Source of the DNA: JADHLJ01 sp038118725
Lineage (GTDB): Bacteria > Pseudomonadota > Alphaproteobacteria > Thalassobaculales > Thalassobaculaceae
DNA: 64,000 nt
Direction: 5' to 3'
Assembly: GCA_038118725.1 (NCBI GenBank)
Contig: JAYOIK010000021.1
Span: 5,578-69,577, forward strand
The notes beneath the pieces were generated by a model that saw only the letters and a list, made by a program, of their open reading frames with translations, did not search any database and was not told the DNA's origin. Shown one piece after another: positions 1 through 8,941 of the stretch. The first letter of the stretch is position 1, and the number at the start of each line of letters is the position of its first letter. Made by a program: the position numbers and the translations under genes.

Positions 1-61
1 GATCTCGCCCCAAACGAACGCGATCGCTATTCGATCCGAGTTCGATGCCCTGCCTGGCAAA

Positions 62-733
62 ATGTCGGATGTGCTGGCGCTCGACGACAGCCAACTGCCG
101 CAGATTGGTCCGGACGCCGGCAACGAGACCGAGGTCGCCCTGCGGCTTGCCTTGATCGCGATGACCGAGGCCGAAAAGCGCATCGAGCGTCAGGAACAGC
201 GCATTCGCGAGTTGGAAAATCTTTCAAACACCGATGAATTGACGCGGCTGCTCAATCGCCGGGGTTTCATGACCAATTTGCACCGTGCCCTGGCTTTCGC
301 CGTGCGCTCGCATGTCAGCGGCTCGGTTATCATGATCGATCTCGACCGATTCAAATCGGTGAATGATCACCATGGACACGCCGCGGGTGATGCCTTGTTG
401 AAGGCCGTCGCGGAGAGCCTGCGCCATCGGGTTCGGGAAACCGACTCCATCGGTCGGCTCGGCGGCGACGAATTCGCCGTGCTCATGCCTGGCATCACGA
501 AGGAAATCGCCGCCAAGCGAATGCAGGGACTGGATCGCGAGTTGAATGGTCGGACCTTGGCCTGGGACGGGATCCAAATCCCGATCGGCGCCAGTTTGGG
601 CCTGGCACACTATGCCGAGGGCGATGACGAAGCCGCCGTCCTCAACCGCGCCGACGAGGCAATGTATAAAAACAAAGCCACCCGCGCGAACAGAGGGAAG
701 GTCCCCTCTTTCGCGAGGACGACCGAAGTGTAA
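62..733 (+). CDS. GGDEF-domain diguanylate cyclase
   Basis: A 223-residue protein predicted to make cyclic di-GMP from two GTP. Residues 1-55 form a leader with a short coiled coil (EKRIERQEQRIRELENL) that runs into the GGDEF domain (TDELTRLLNRRGF). The active-site loop RLGGDEF is intact near residue 140. Exactly five residues before GGDEF lies an RxxD (RETD), the inhibitory I-site of enzymes that are feedback-regulated by product. No PAS, GAF, receiver or membrane segment is visible, so the sensory input is probably another protein or the coiled coil. The ATG at 62 is the first start in frame. It stands alone and converges on the lipoprotein gene at 801. Confidence 0.93.
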   Translation: MSDVLALDDSQLPQIGPDAGNETEVALRLALIAMTEAEKRIERQEQRIRELENLSNTDELTRLLNRRGFMTNLHRALAFAVRSHVSGSVIMIDLDRFKSVNDHHGHAAGDALLKAVAESLRHRVRETDSIGRLGGDEFAVLMPGITKEIAAKRMQGLDRELNGRTLAWDGIQIPIGASLGLAHYAEGDDEAAVLNRADEAMYKNKATRANRGKVPSFARTTEV

Positions 734-754
734 GGGGTGATTTCCCACAACAAG

Positions 755-774
755 ACCGGCTATCGAAAGCCGGT
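755..774. terminator. hairpin between convergent genes
   Basis: A 7-bp perfect stem (ACCGGCT / AGCCGGT, loop atcgaa) sits in the 67-bp gap between the convergent stops of the GGDEF gene and the SPOR lipoprotein gene. There is no T-tract on either side, so a terminator role is inferred from position only. Confidence 0.35.
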
Positions 775-800
775 AGCCGCGCCATCGGACCTAATGGAAT

Positions 801-1610
801 CTAGCGAACAAAGGTCCAGGTATCGCGGCCGTCGATTTTGGGGTTCGAGCGGCGCAAGCGTTCAACCGCCGGTTTGCCCATGGGCCCCACGGCGACGCGC
901 TGCCAGGTGACGCCCCGCACCTCGACGGTCATGACAGTCGGGCTTAGATGCGCGTAGCGCTGAACCAGATCATTCGCGCGTTCGGTCGAACGAAATGAAC
1001 CAAGTGACAGAAAGCGAAGGTCCCTGGTCGCGCCCACGGCCGTGGCGTCGGAAGGCCGCGTCTCCGGCAGCGGCGGAAGGACCGAACTTTCAACCGGAAT
1101 CGGCGTAATCGGTCGTTGCCAACTCGCCTCTTGAAGGTCGCTTCCGATCCCCTCCGACATCGCCTCGAGTTTTCCAACATCCATGCTGATCACATCGCTC
1201 TCGCGATCCGAGCGCGCCAGTGATGACACCATCAAGGGGTCAACCTTCTTGGGCGCCTCCTCGGGAAGCTCGGCGGTATTGGTCTCTTGTTTATCGGCCC
1301 AGAAATCAACTGGGGCCGCTTGCGGCTCGGCCTGTTCGAGGTCTCCCGGGAAATGACCGGTATATTCGGTCACCGGGCGGTATTCACCAGCGGCGTATTC
1401 GCGACAAACCTCTTCCCCAAACGCGACCCGGTGCATCACGCAGTCTTGCTTGTTCGCCGCCGAGATCACGTGATCCGTCGTGCTTTTACCGGTGGTCAAA
1501 AAGGAAACACCGGACAAACCCGAGGTGACAATCGAGATCGGTAGAGGGATTACAGGGACGCAGCCCGCCAACAGGAGTGGCACCGCGCCTAATGTCACGA
1601 GACGTTTCAT
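801..1610 (-). CDS. SPOR-like lipoprotein
   Basis: A 269-residue envelope protein. The N terminus (MKRLVTLGAVPLLLAGC) is a lipoprotein signal peptide with lipobox LLAGC, so the mature protein should be lipid-anchored at Cys16. A proline- and glutamate-rich linker follows. The last ~75 residues (FLSLGSFRSTERANDLVQRY ... RVAVGP) have the pattern of a SPOR/Sporulation-related repeat, which binds denuded septal peptidoglycan in other proteins: a GSF motif, an alternating beta-alpha-beta repeat, and a closing VGP. The SPOR assignment rests on this pattern alone. The gene is monocistronic in this view and divergent from rnd. Confidence 0.75.
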   Translation of the reverse strand: MKRLVTLGAVPLLLAGCVPVIPLPISIVTSGLSGVSFLTTGKSTTDHVISAANKQDCVMHRVAFGEEVCREYAAGEYRPVTEYTGHFPGDLEQAEPQAAPVDFWADKQETNTAELPEEAPKKVDPLMVSSLARSDRESDVISMDVGKLEAMSEGIGSDLQEASWQRPITPIPVESSVLPPLPETRPSDATAVGATRDLRFLSLGSFRSTERANDLVQRYAHLSPTVMTVEVRGVTWQRVAVGPMGKPAVERLRRSNPKIDGRDTWTFVR

Positions 1611-1742
1611 ATTGATTCCCCGCCTGAATCAATAGCTTAGATAATGAATCTTGATTCAAATCTCAAATGGTTGCAACCCAAAAGAAAGATTGGATTTTAT
1701 ATATCCATCCGACAAGCTCCGTAAGCCCTTGATGGAGATTCG

Positions 1743-1767
1743 GTTTTCTGGCCTGGAAAACTTTTTT
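1743..1767 (+). terminator. candidate intrinsic terminator upstream of rnd
   Basis: GTTTTC (1743-1748) pairs with GAAAAC (1756-1761) and is followed at once by six Ts (1762-1767). It lies on the plus strand, 43 bp before the rnd ATG, where no plus-strand gene ends. A possible promoter (TTGCAA 1671-1676, 18 bp, TTTTAT 1695-1700) precedes it in an AT-rich patch. It may end a short transcript or attenuate rnd. The stem is weak (two G-C pairs). Confidence 0.3.
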
Positions 1768-1810
1768 CGGGGTCGTTTTCAGCCCGCGGGAATCAGTGTA
1801 TACGCGGGCC

Positions 1811-2959
1811 ATGACCCTTATATCCGACAATACCGATCTGGCCGCCTTCTGTGAACGCATGGCCAAGGAAGCGTTTGTTTGCGTTGATACCGAGTTCATG
1901 CGCGAGCGGACTTTTTATCCGAAACTGTGCCTGATCCAGATCTCCGGCGAGAACGAGGCGGTGGCGATCGACCCCCTGGCCGACGGCATCTCCTTGGAAC
2001 CGGTTCACGCCCTGATGGCCAATCCCGATGTGCTGAAGGTTTTCCATGCGTGCCGCCAAGACATGGAGATCTTCTATCTCCAGACCAAGACCATCCCCGC
2101 GCCTCTATTCGACACCCAGATCGGCGCGATGGTCTGCGGCCACGGAGAGTCCGTCAGCTATGACAAGCTGGTTCGAAAACTAACCGGCGTTCAAGTCGAT
2201 AAAAGCTCGCGCTTCACCGATTGGTCGCATAGGCCACTTTCGAGCGCGCAGATCGGTTACGCCCTCTCCGACGTGACGTATCTTCGGGTGGTGTACGAGA
2301 AGCTCGCGGCCCAACTCAAGGCCAATGGACGTGAATCCTGGCTCGAGGAAGAGTTCGCGGTGGTCAGCAATCCCGCGACCTACGAACTCGATCCGCGCGA
2401 TGCCTGGCTGCGGCTCAAGGTCAGAAGCGGCAAAAGCCGTTTTCTGGCGGTTGTCCGCGAGTTGGCCACTTATCGAGAACTGGAAGCTAGACGACGCGAC
2501 ATCCCTCGCAATCGGATCATGCGCGACGATGTCCTGCTAGATATCGCCGCCCGCTCCCCGCGAAACCTCAAGGACTTGGCGAAGGTCCGCAACATCTCGG
2601 AACAATTCGCGACCGGCCGCGCCGGCGCGGAGATCCTGGAGGCGGTCGCCAAGGCAATGGCGCTATCGGACGAGGAATGTCCCCGCATCGAGCAAAACCG
2701 CGATACCAGGCAGCCGCATCCGGCGATCGTTGAGTTGCTACGCGTGCTGTTGAAACAAAAGTCGGAAAAGCACCAGGTCGCCCAGAAACTCATTGCCAAT
2801 TCCGCGGATCTCGACGCGATCGCCATCGCGGACGACGCCGATGTGGCGGCGCTTCGGGGTTGGCGCAAAAAGCTGTTTGGCGATGACGCCCTGGCCTTGA
2901 AGGCGGGCCGCCTGGCCCTGGCGGTATCCGGCGATCAGGTTAAGCTTATTACCCTCTAG
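1811..2959 (+). CDS. rnd: ribonuclease D
   Basis: A 382-residue 3'-5' exoribonuclease that trims tRNA precursors and other structured RNA 3' ends. The N-terminal DEDD exonuclease domain shows VDTEFMRERTFYP (Exo I, Asp26/Glu28), VFHACRQDMEIF (Exo II) and YALSDVTYLRVVY (Exo III, DEDDy). HRDC-type helical domains follow (LKDLAKVRNISEQ in the first), matching the usual RNase D length. I chose ATG 1811 over GTG 1796, because the family begins a few residues before the first strand. The 3' end overlaps the convergent ppx stop by 11 bp. Confidence 0.95.
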   Translation: MTLISDNTDLAAFCERMAKEAFVCVDTEFMRERTFYPKLCLIQISGENEAVAIDPLADGISLEPVHALMANPDVLKVFHACRQDMEIFYLQTKTIPAPLFDTQIGAMVCGHGESVSYDKLVRKLTGVQVDKSSRFTDWSHRPLSSAQIGYALSDVTYLRVVYEKLAAQLKANGRESWLEEEFAVVSNPATYELDPRDAWLRLKVRSGKSRFLAVVRELATYRELEARRRDIPRNRIMRDDVLLDIAARSPRNLKDLAKVRNISEQFATGRAGAEILEAVAKAMALSDEECPRIEQNRDTRQPHPAIVELLRVLLKQKSEKHQVAQKLIANSADLDAIAIADDADVAALRGWRKKLFGDDALALKAGRLALAVSGDQVKLITL

Positions 2960-4541
2960 CCTCTCGCGCCTCGGGCGGGTCCCGCGGGTTTTCGTCATCA
3001 GGCCTGGGCGCGAGCACGATCGGCATGTCGATCGCGCGTGCCAATTCCTCGATGCGCCGGCCGATAACCTCGCCATGCAGGGCGGCCATGGACTTGGGGT
3101 AGGTGATCGATATCCAATCGTGGTCCGCCAGCACCCTGATATTCGCCAGAAGTCGCTCGACACCGCCGCACAAAGTCAAACCAAGCCGAAGCGCCAAGCC
3201 AATCCGCAGAGCGTCGCGGCAACGCTCCTCGGGAACCAGGGTCAATACGGCGGCGGCGGCGGGCAGTTTGAAGTTCCCCTGATAGCGCGCCAGTATGGCG
3301 AGCGCGACGAATGCCCTGTCCTCATGTCCGATCCCGACAACCGGCAACCTGAGAACCTTCAGAAACGCATGCTCGCCTCGATATTGTGGATGCTCCGACC
3401 ATCCGATATCCGCGAGAATTGAGACCACCGCGATCAGCCGATTTTCCCTGGCGTCGAGATAAGGCAGAAACCCTCTGATCCATCTTTCCACGACATCGGG
3501 CGCAATCGGAAAGCGACCGGTTTTACTCGCGATCACCGAGCAACTCGCCAGCAGTGGATCGGACGTCTTTTCCGCCGCCGGCAACTGGTCAAACAGGCAC
3601 CCCTCGCGAAGCCCGAAAGCGGAAAACATCAGATGGCTGGGTCCCCCCAGCGTCATCAGCCGGGTAAGAACCAACGCCGCCAGGCCCAGCGAGGCATAGC
3701 GCCGCTTCGACACCCCCTCGATCCGTTGCCGTTTGCCGCCCGCCGATCCTGACATCCGACTGAGATAGTCGAGCGCCGGACCAAAGGCGATTTCGTAGCC
3801 GTGAATCACCTGCAACGGATAGTTCGAGTCGATCATGTGAGCCCGAGCGAGGCTGCGCCAAGAGCCGCCTACGGCGAAAAGCGGTCGCCCTTGCAATTGA
3901 TCCAGCCAATCCAGCCTCAACAGTTCCTGGTCGATACGCTCTTCGAGTTTCTCGCGACGATCAGGCGTCAGAGTACCGAGACGCAAAGGACCGAGCGGCA
4001 GGGAGATGGAACGGCGGACCTCGCCATCTCGCACGTCCACCAGTTCCAGGCTGCCACCCCCAAGATCACCGACCACGCCATCGGCGCCAGGAAACGCGCT
4101 GATCACGCCATGGGCCGACATCACCGCTTCCTCATCGCCCGAAAGCACGCGGACCTTCAATCCAAATCGACGCGATAACTCCTCAACGAATTCCGGTCCG
4201 TTCTCCGCCTCTCGAACCGCCGCCGTGGCAACCGCATGCAGGTCCGTCACCGCCATTTCACGGGCAATCTCGCTAAAGCGAGCAATATTGACGATTGCCG
4301 AGATCCGTCCCGTCTCGGATAGCCGACCGGTCCCCTTCAATTCCGCGCCGAGCGCGCAAAGGGCTTTCTCGTTAAAGATCGGTATCGGCATGCGCCGACC
4401 GCCCTCAAAGACCACAAGACGTACGGAATTCGACCCGATGTCTAGGACACCGACCCGATTTTCGCTTTCGGAAGCCGCTAGGGAAGTGGTTTTTGACAAG
4501 ACTTCGCCGGGGTCAGGTGGAACTGGCCAAATGCAAGGCAC
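2949..4541 (-). CDS. ppx: exopolyphosphatase (Ppx/GppA family)
   Basis: A protein of about 516-530 residues that degrades polyphosphate from its ends (or hydrolyses pppGpp). The ASKHA phosphate-binding motif GVLDIGSNSVRLVVFE is near the N terminus and GVVGDLGGGSLEL is the second; a C-terminal HD-like region follows (RENRLIAVVSILADIGWSEHP, HEDRAFVALAIL). The start is uncertain: GTG 4541 lies inside ppk, with a purine-rich GGAGA just upstream; TTG 4499 falls 14 bp past the ppk stop. Either way it is coupled to ppk, which makes the polymer. This synthesis/degradation pair is common in Proteobacteria. Confidence 0.93.
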   Translation of the reverse strand: MPCIWPVPPDPGEVLSKTTSLAASESENRVGVLDIGSNSVRLVVFEGGRRMPIPIFNEKALCALGAELKGTGRLSETGRISAIVNIARFSEIAREMAVTDLHAVATAAVREAENGPEFVEELSRRFGLKVRVLSGDEEAVMSAHGVISAFPGADGVVGDLGGGSLELVDVRDGEVRRSISLPLGPLRLGTLTPDRREKLEERIDQELLRLDWLDQLQGRPLFAVGGSWRSLARAHMIDSNYPLQVIHGYEIAFGPALDYLSRMSGSAGGKRQRIEGVSKRRYASLGLAALVLTRLMTLGGPSHLMFSAFGLREGCLFDQLPAAEKTSDPLLASCSVIASKTGRFPIAPDVVERWIRGFLPYLDARENRLIAVVSILADIGWSEHPQYRGEHAFLKVLRLPVVGIGHEDRAFVALAILARYQGNFKLPAAAAVLTLVPEERCRDALRIGLALRLGLTLCGGVERLLANIRVLADHDWISITYPKSMAALHGEVIGRRIEELARAIDMPIVLAPRPDDENPRDPPEAREARG

Positions 4542-6669
4542 TCTCCGCCGAACGGCGAAGTCCGCTGCCTCGCCCGGAAAGGCTCGGATTGGTCATGAAA
4601 TAGTCATGCGCGGAGAAATCGGAGGCCGAGGCATCGACGCGTGTGTACTCGCCGTCACCGTTCAGGAACCAACAATTGGTCTGATCCCTCAAATTTGCCT
4701 GCATGATCTCGTCGAGCACCTGCTGATGCACCGTCGCGTTATCAACCGGCACGAAATGCTCCACTCTGCGATCCAGGTTGCGCGGCATCCAGTCCGCGGA
4801 CGATATGTAGACCTTGGCGTCGTCCGAGGGTAGCCCTTTCCCGTTTCCAAAGCACGCGATCCTGGAGTGTTCCAGAAAACGCCCGACAATGCTGCGAACC
4901 CGTATGTTCTCCGACAAGCCGGGCACGCCAGGGCGCAGACAACAAATACCTCTAACGACCAACTCAATCTTCACGCCAACACCCGAGGCCTCGTACAACA
5001 AATCAATCAGGTCGGGATCGACAATCGCGTTCAACTTAACCCAGATATGCCCCGGTCGCCCGGCGCGGGCATGCGCCATCTCGGCGCGGATAAGCGTGTT
5101 GAGTTGCTTGCGCAGGGATATTGGCGAGATCGCGACCTTGCTCATGCCGGCGGGCGCGGCGTAACCCGTCATGTAGTTGAACACCCGCGACGCGTCGCGG
5201 CACAGCTCGGCATCGCAGGTAAAAAACGACAGGTCCGAATAGATCTTCGCCGTGATCGGGTGATAATTGCCGGTGCCGAAATGCGCGTAGTTGCGGAGTT
5301 GTCCCCCCTCGCGACGCACCACCAGCGAAATCTTCGCATGGGTTTTCAGATCCACGAACCCGTAGACCACCTGAACACCCGCGCGTTCGAGATCCCGTGC
5401 CAGTTGGATGTTCGTTTCCTCGTCGAACCTGGCCTTCAACTCAATCATCGCGGTAACCGACTTACCTGATTCAGCCGCCTCGGTCAGGGCTTTCACGATC
5501 GGCGAATCGCGGGTCGTCCGATATAGCGTTTGCTTGATCGCGACGACTGCCGGATCCGACGCGGCTTGCCGCAGAAACTGGACGACGACGTCGAAACTTT
5601 CATAGGGATGGTGAACGATAATATCCTTGGCCCGGATCGCCGCTAGACAATCGCCGCCAAAATCGCGGATACGTTCCGGAAAACGAGCATTGAAGGGAGG
5701 CCAAAGCAGATCCGGACGCTCGCCGGTGATCAATTGTGTAAGCTCGGCCAGCCCGACCAACTCACCAAGGGTGAAGATATCCTCCTCCGAGCAGCCGAGC
5801 TCGCGCACGACGAAGCCTCGCAGGTCGTCGGGCATTGATGTGCTGACCCCGATCCGGATCACATTGCCGCGCCGCCGCCGCCGCAACGCCGACTCAAAGG
5901 AATCGACCAGATCCTCGGCTTCCTCGTCGATCTCCATCTCGCTATCGCGCAGCACCCGGAAGATTCCCTGTCCGACCACTTTGCAGTTTGGGAAGACCGC
6001 GGCGATATGCTCCAGGATGACTTGCTCGGTGGCGATGAAACGGATCTCGTTGCCCGGCAAACGCACGAACCGGTTTACCGTCGTCGGCAACGGCAACAAC
6101 GCCTCCATGTCGTGCCCATCCGACATCCGGGTCAATTGCAGCGCCAGACAGGCGCCCCGGTTCGGGAAAAACGGGAACGGATGCGCTGGGTCAATCGCCA
6201 GAGGGGTGAGAACCGGAAAGATCTGATCGAGGAAATAGTCCTCCAGCCAGGCCCGGTCCTTTCGCGACAGCTCCTCGTGATCGACGATATGAAAACCGAC
6301 GGCGCGTAGTTCACGGCGCAATTCCCGTAGGCAATCCTGCTGATCGGAAACCAGCTTCATTACCTCGCCCGATATCGCCTGAAGCTGTTGGGCGGGGAGC
6401 AAACCGTCCGGGCTCGCCGTGGAAACACCGGCGGTCACCATGCCTTTTAACCCGGCGACACGAACCATGTAGAACTCATCGAGATTGGCGCTGGAGATGG
6501 CGAGAAAGCGCAAACGTTCCAATAACGGCGAGCGCGGATTGCGCGCTTCCTCCAGGACCCGGGCGTTGAAAGCCAGCCAGGACAGTTCGCGATTGAAGTA
6601 TCGCGAGGCCTGACTTCCCCATGCCTTTACCGGTGAAACGGATTTCTTGCCGCTCATCGTCCTGTCCAA
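4513..6669 (-). CDS. ppk1: polyphosphate kinase 1
   Basis: A 718-residue enzyme, full length for PPK1, that reversibly moves the gamma phosphate of ATP onto polyphosphate. It has the N-terminal helical domain (YFNRELSWLAFNARVLEEA), the head domain, and the two phospholipase-D-like C domains with DLKTHAKISLVVRREGG (the catalytic-His segment) and HFGTGNYHPITAKIYSDLSF. The C-terminal catalytic domain includes ISSADWMPRNLDRRVE. It is the first gene of a two-gene leftward unit with ppx. The start ATG 6669 gives MDRTMSGKK; ATG 6657 is an alternative. Confidence 0.97.
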   Translation of the reverse strand: MDRTMSGKKSVSPVKAWGSQASRYFNRELSWLAFNARVLEEARNPRSPLLERLRFLAISSANLDEFYMVRVAGLKGMVTAGVSTASPDGLLPAQQLQAISGEVMKLVSDQQDCLRELRRELRAVGFHIVDHEELSRKDRAWLEDYFLDQIFPVLTPLAIDPAHPFPFFPNRGACLALQLTRMSDGHDMEALLPLPTTVNRFVRLPGNEIRFIATEQVILEHIAAVFPNCKVVGQGIFRVLRDSEMEIDEEAEDLVDSFESALRRRRRGNVIRIGVSTSMPDDLRGFVVRELGCSEEDIFTLGELVGLAELTQLITGERPDLLWPPFNARFPERIRDFGGDCLAAIRAKDIIVHHPYESFDVVVQFLRQAASDPAVVAIKQTLYRTTRDSPIVKALTEAAESGKSVTAMIELKARFDEETNIQLARDLERAGVQVVYGFVDLKTHAKISLVVRREGGQLRNYAHFGTGNYHPITAKIYSDLSFFTCDAELCRDASRVFNYMTGYAAPAGMSKVAISPISLRKQLNTLIRAEMAHARAGRPGHIWVKLNAIVDPDLIDLLYEASGVGVKIELVVRGICCLRPGVPGLSENIRVRSIVGRFLEHSRIACFGNGKGLPSDDAKVYISSADWMPRNLDRRVEHFVPVDNATVHQQVLDEIMQANLRDQTNCWFLNGDGEYTRVDASASDFSAHDYFMTNPSLSGRGSGLRRSAESALHLASST

Positions 6670-6850
6670 CTTTCGCCGGCGAGATCACGCCGCCATCTTC
6701 CTAAGCATGCCAGAACCCGCCGGAGGATAACAGGACCATCACGACTGCCATTCCCGACGCGCAATGGTGTCTCCGCCGGTTTTCATGTTACCGACATTCA
6801 CCCCGGCCTTCCGCCGGGCGGCGGACAAGCAAGCGACATGAGAGGCGACC

Positions 6851-7459
6851 ATGAACAAGGCGATCTTGCGCATCGATTGCAGCCCCAAGGCGGGCTCGGC
6901 CCACAGCAGCCGCTTCGCGGACGAGGTCTTGGCGACGATTACCCGCACCCATGCCGATGCATCGGTGACCACCCGAGTTCTGGCGAGTACGCCCTCGCCC
7001 ATTGTCGACGACGCTTTCGCGGCGGCGATGATGACCCATCAGGACAAAGAGGCCACGCGGGATCACGCGGCGCTAAGAGAATCGGAATCGCTAATAGACG
7101 AGTTGGAGCGATCCGACCTCCTGATTCTGTCGACGCCGATGCATAATTTCACCGTGCCGGCGGCGCTCAAGGCGTGGATCGATCAGGTCGTCCGCTTCGG
7201 GCGCACCTTCAAAAGCACGCCGGAGGGCAAGATCGGACTGCTGATGGACCGCCCGACCTACATCGTTATTGCGTCAGGAGGCTATTTCAGCGGCGATCGC
7301 GCGCGCCAGCCTGATCACCTCACACCCTATCTGAAGGATATACTCGGGACCATCGGCATTAAGAGCATCAGATTCATCACGCTTGAAGGCCTCGCCCGCG
7401 GCGAGGATGCCGTCGACGAGGCCTATCGAAACGCGCGTGACGTTCTCGAAACCCTATAG
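6851..7459 (+). CDS. azoR: FMN-dependent NADH azoreductase
   Basis: A 202-residue flavodoxin-fold quinone reductase/azoreductase of the AcpD/AzoR family: two-electron reduction of quinones and azo dyes by NADH, usually as a dimer. Visible signatures are the phosphate loop RIDCSPKAGSAHSSR at the N terminus, STPMHNFTVPAALKAWIDQV (flavin contact, residues ~96-115) and VIASGGYFSG (~140). GAGAGG lies 8 bp before the ATG. It ends 6 bp inside the convergent SDR gene. Physiologically it is probably a quinone detoxifier. Confidence 0.93.
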   Translation: MNKAILRIDCSPKAGSAHSSRFADEVLATITRTHADASVTTRVLASTPSPIVDDAFAAAMMTHQDKEATRDHAALRESESLIDELERSDLLILSTPMHNFTVPAALKAWIDQVVRFGRTFKSTPEGKIGLLMDRPTYIVIASGGYFSGDRARQPDHLTPYLKDILGTIGIKSIRFITLEGLARGEDAVDEAYRNARDVLETL

Positions 7460-8233
7460 CGAGCTCCGGAACGCGCCGCCATCCATCAGGACATTCTGAC
7501 CATTGATGAAACCGGCATGCGCGCTGCACAGGAAGGCACAGGTCTTGCCGAACTCGTCGGCGGTGCCAAAGCGGCCAGCCGGGTTATCCGCCGCCGCGAT
7601 CTCGTACATCTCGTCATAGGTCTTGCCGGCGGCCTTGGCCCGCACCTCGATGTTGCCGCGTAGCCGGTCGGTATCGAAGGGCCCCGGCAGCAAGCCATTG
7701 ATCGTCACCCCCTCGCGCACGGTGTCACGGGCAATACCGGCGCAAAAGCCGGTCAGCCCGGTCCGAGCGCCGTTCGAAAGCCCTAGGATCGAGATCGGCG
7801 ACTTCACCGCCGCCGAGGTGATGTTGACGATCCGCCCGAACTTGCGCTCCATCATGCCGTCGACCGTCGCCTTGATCAGTTCGACCGCGGTCAGCATGTT
7901 GGAATCGATGGCCTTGATCCAATCATCCCGCGTCCATTCCCGAAAACTCCCCGGCGGCGGACCACCCGCGTTGTTGACCAGGATGTCGACATCACCGGCC
8001 AGCTCGAGAGCCCCGGCCCTTCCCTCCTCGGTAGTGATATCGCACGCCAGCCACTTCACGGTCGTGCCATGCGCCGCGCCGATTGCCTCGGCCGCCGCCT
8101 TGATATCCGCCTCGGTGCGCGAGCAAATGGTAACGTTCACGCCCGCCTCGGCCAGCGAATCCGCGCATGCCCAGCCCAGCCCCTTGCTGGCCGCGCAAAC
8201 CAGGGCATTCTTGCCCGCAATTCCCAAATCCAT
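7454..8233 (-). CDS. SDR-family oxidoreductase
   Basis: A 259-residue classical short-chain dehydrogenase. The Rossmann start is ALVCAASKGLGWACADSLAEAG, the adenine site CDIT, the NNAGG motif intact, and the C-terminal NGQNVLMDGGAF typical. The active-site Ser is in NITSAAVKSP. The usual YxxxK region reads LSNGARTGLTGF: the catalytic Tyr is replaced by Asn and the Lys by Arg (S-N-x3-R), so the catalysis is probably altered. Related 3-oxoacyl-ACP reductase-like SDRs with this pattern exist. Substrate unknown. It lies 30 bp upstream of hda on the same strand... that is, hda is transcribed before it only if read leftwards from 8.9 kb. Confidence 0.85.
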   Translation of the reverse strand: MDLGIAGKNALVCAASKGLGWACADSLAEAGVNVTICSRTEADIKAAAEAIGAAHGTTVKWLACDITTEEGRAGALELAGDVDILVNNAGGPPPGSFREWTRDDWIKAIDSNMLTAVELIKATVDGMMERKFGRIVNITSAAVKSPISILGLSNGARTGLTGFCAGIARDTVREGVTINGLLPGPFDTDRLRGNIEVRAKAAGKTYDEMYEIAAADNPAGRFGTADEFGKTCAFLCSAHAGFINGQNVLMDGGAFRSSL

Positions 8234-8263
8234 TCCCTATCTCCCTTGGGTGATCTTTCTTGA

Positions 8264-8941
8264 CTAATCCTCGGACGCCAGCACCGCGCGCGCCAGAGGC
8301 AAGGTTATGCCGCGTTTTTCGGCAAGCGCCTTTCGATCCAGACGGTCCACCAGTCGAACCGCTTCCTCGAGCGACCGTTGCATGCGGTTCGCCAGAAACT
8401 CCAGAACATCGCGACCGACATGCAGTTGACGGTCCCGAAACAGCTTACTCATCACACCAATGATCAGGCTGTCATCGGGCGCGCCGATCGCAACCGCGGG
8501 CATGGCCGCCAATCGCGAAGCCAGATCTGCGGGCCGTAACCCCATGCGCGCGACCGGCTCCCGGCTCAGGATCAGGAGCGCGCCGCCGCGCTCGACCGCG
8601 AGATTATGCAAATGCAACAACGGCTCGCCCGGCCAATCTCCGGATAGACCATCGATTACCACGTCCTTCGCGCCTCCCAGCACCGCCGGGACATCCTCGG
8701 AACGCTTGATCGGGTCTTCAATCCGGCTGGCCTTCGATCGCGCGCGCCATACCGCCGCCAGATGGGTCTTTCCGCAAGCGGCGGGACCGTAAACGTTAAG
8801 CCCCGTGGTATGAGGTGGCCAGTCCGGCCAACGGTCAATCCAGGCAATCGCCTCGCGGTTGCAGTCGGAGACGAGGAACGCCTCGCGGCCATGCGCCGGA
8901 CGCGGAACAAGCTCCAACACCAACTGGTCCGTGGAATTCAC
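8264..8941 (-). CDS. hda: DnaA-homolog Hda / chromosomal replication regulator
   Basis: A 225-residue AAA+ protein. The extreme N terminus contains QLVLEL, the QLxLxL sliding-clamp-binding motif of Hda, which with the DNA-loaded clamp stimulates ATP hydrolysis by DnaA (regulatory inactivation). Walker A is GPAACGKTHL (residues ~45), Walker B-like VVIDGL follows, and the C terminus keeps the AAA+ lid; no DnaA DNA-binding domain is present. The real start is GTG 8941, overlapping the permease stop (GTGA). A much longer frame runs upstream but is antisense-like sequence within the permease gene. Confidence 0.88.
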   Translation of the reverse strand: MNSTDQLVLELVPRPAHGREAFLVSDCNREAIAWIDRWPDWPPHTTGLNVYGPAACGKTHLAAVWRARSKASRIEDPIKRSEDVPAVLGGAKDVVIDGLSGDWPGEPLLHLHNLAVERGGALLILSREPVARMGLRPADLASRLAAMPAVAIGAPDDSLIIGVMSKLFRDRQLHVGRDVLEFLANRMQRSLEEAVRLVDRLDRKALAEKRGITLPLARAVLASED

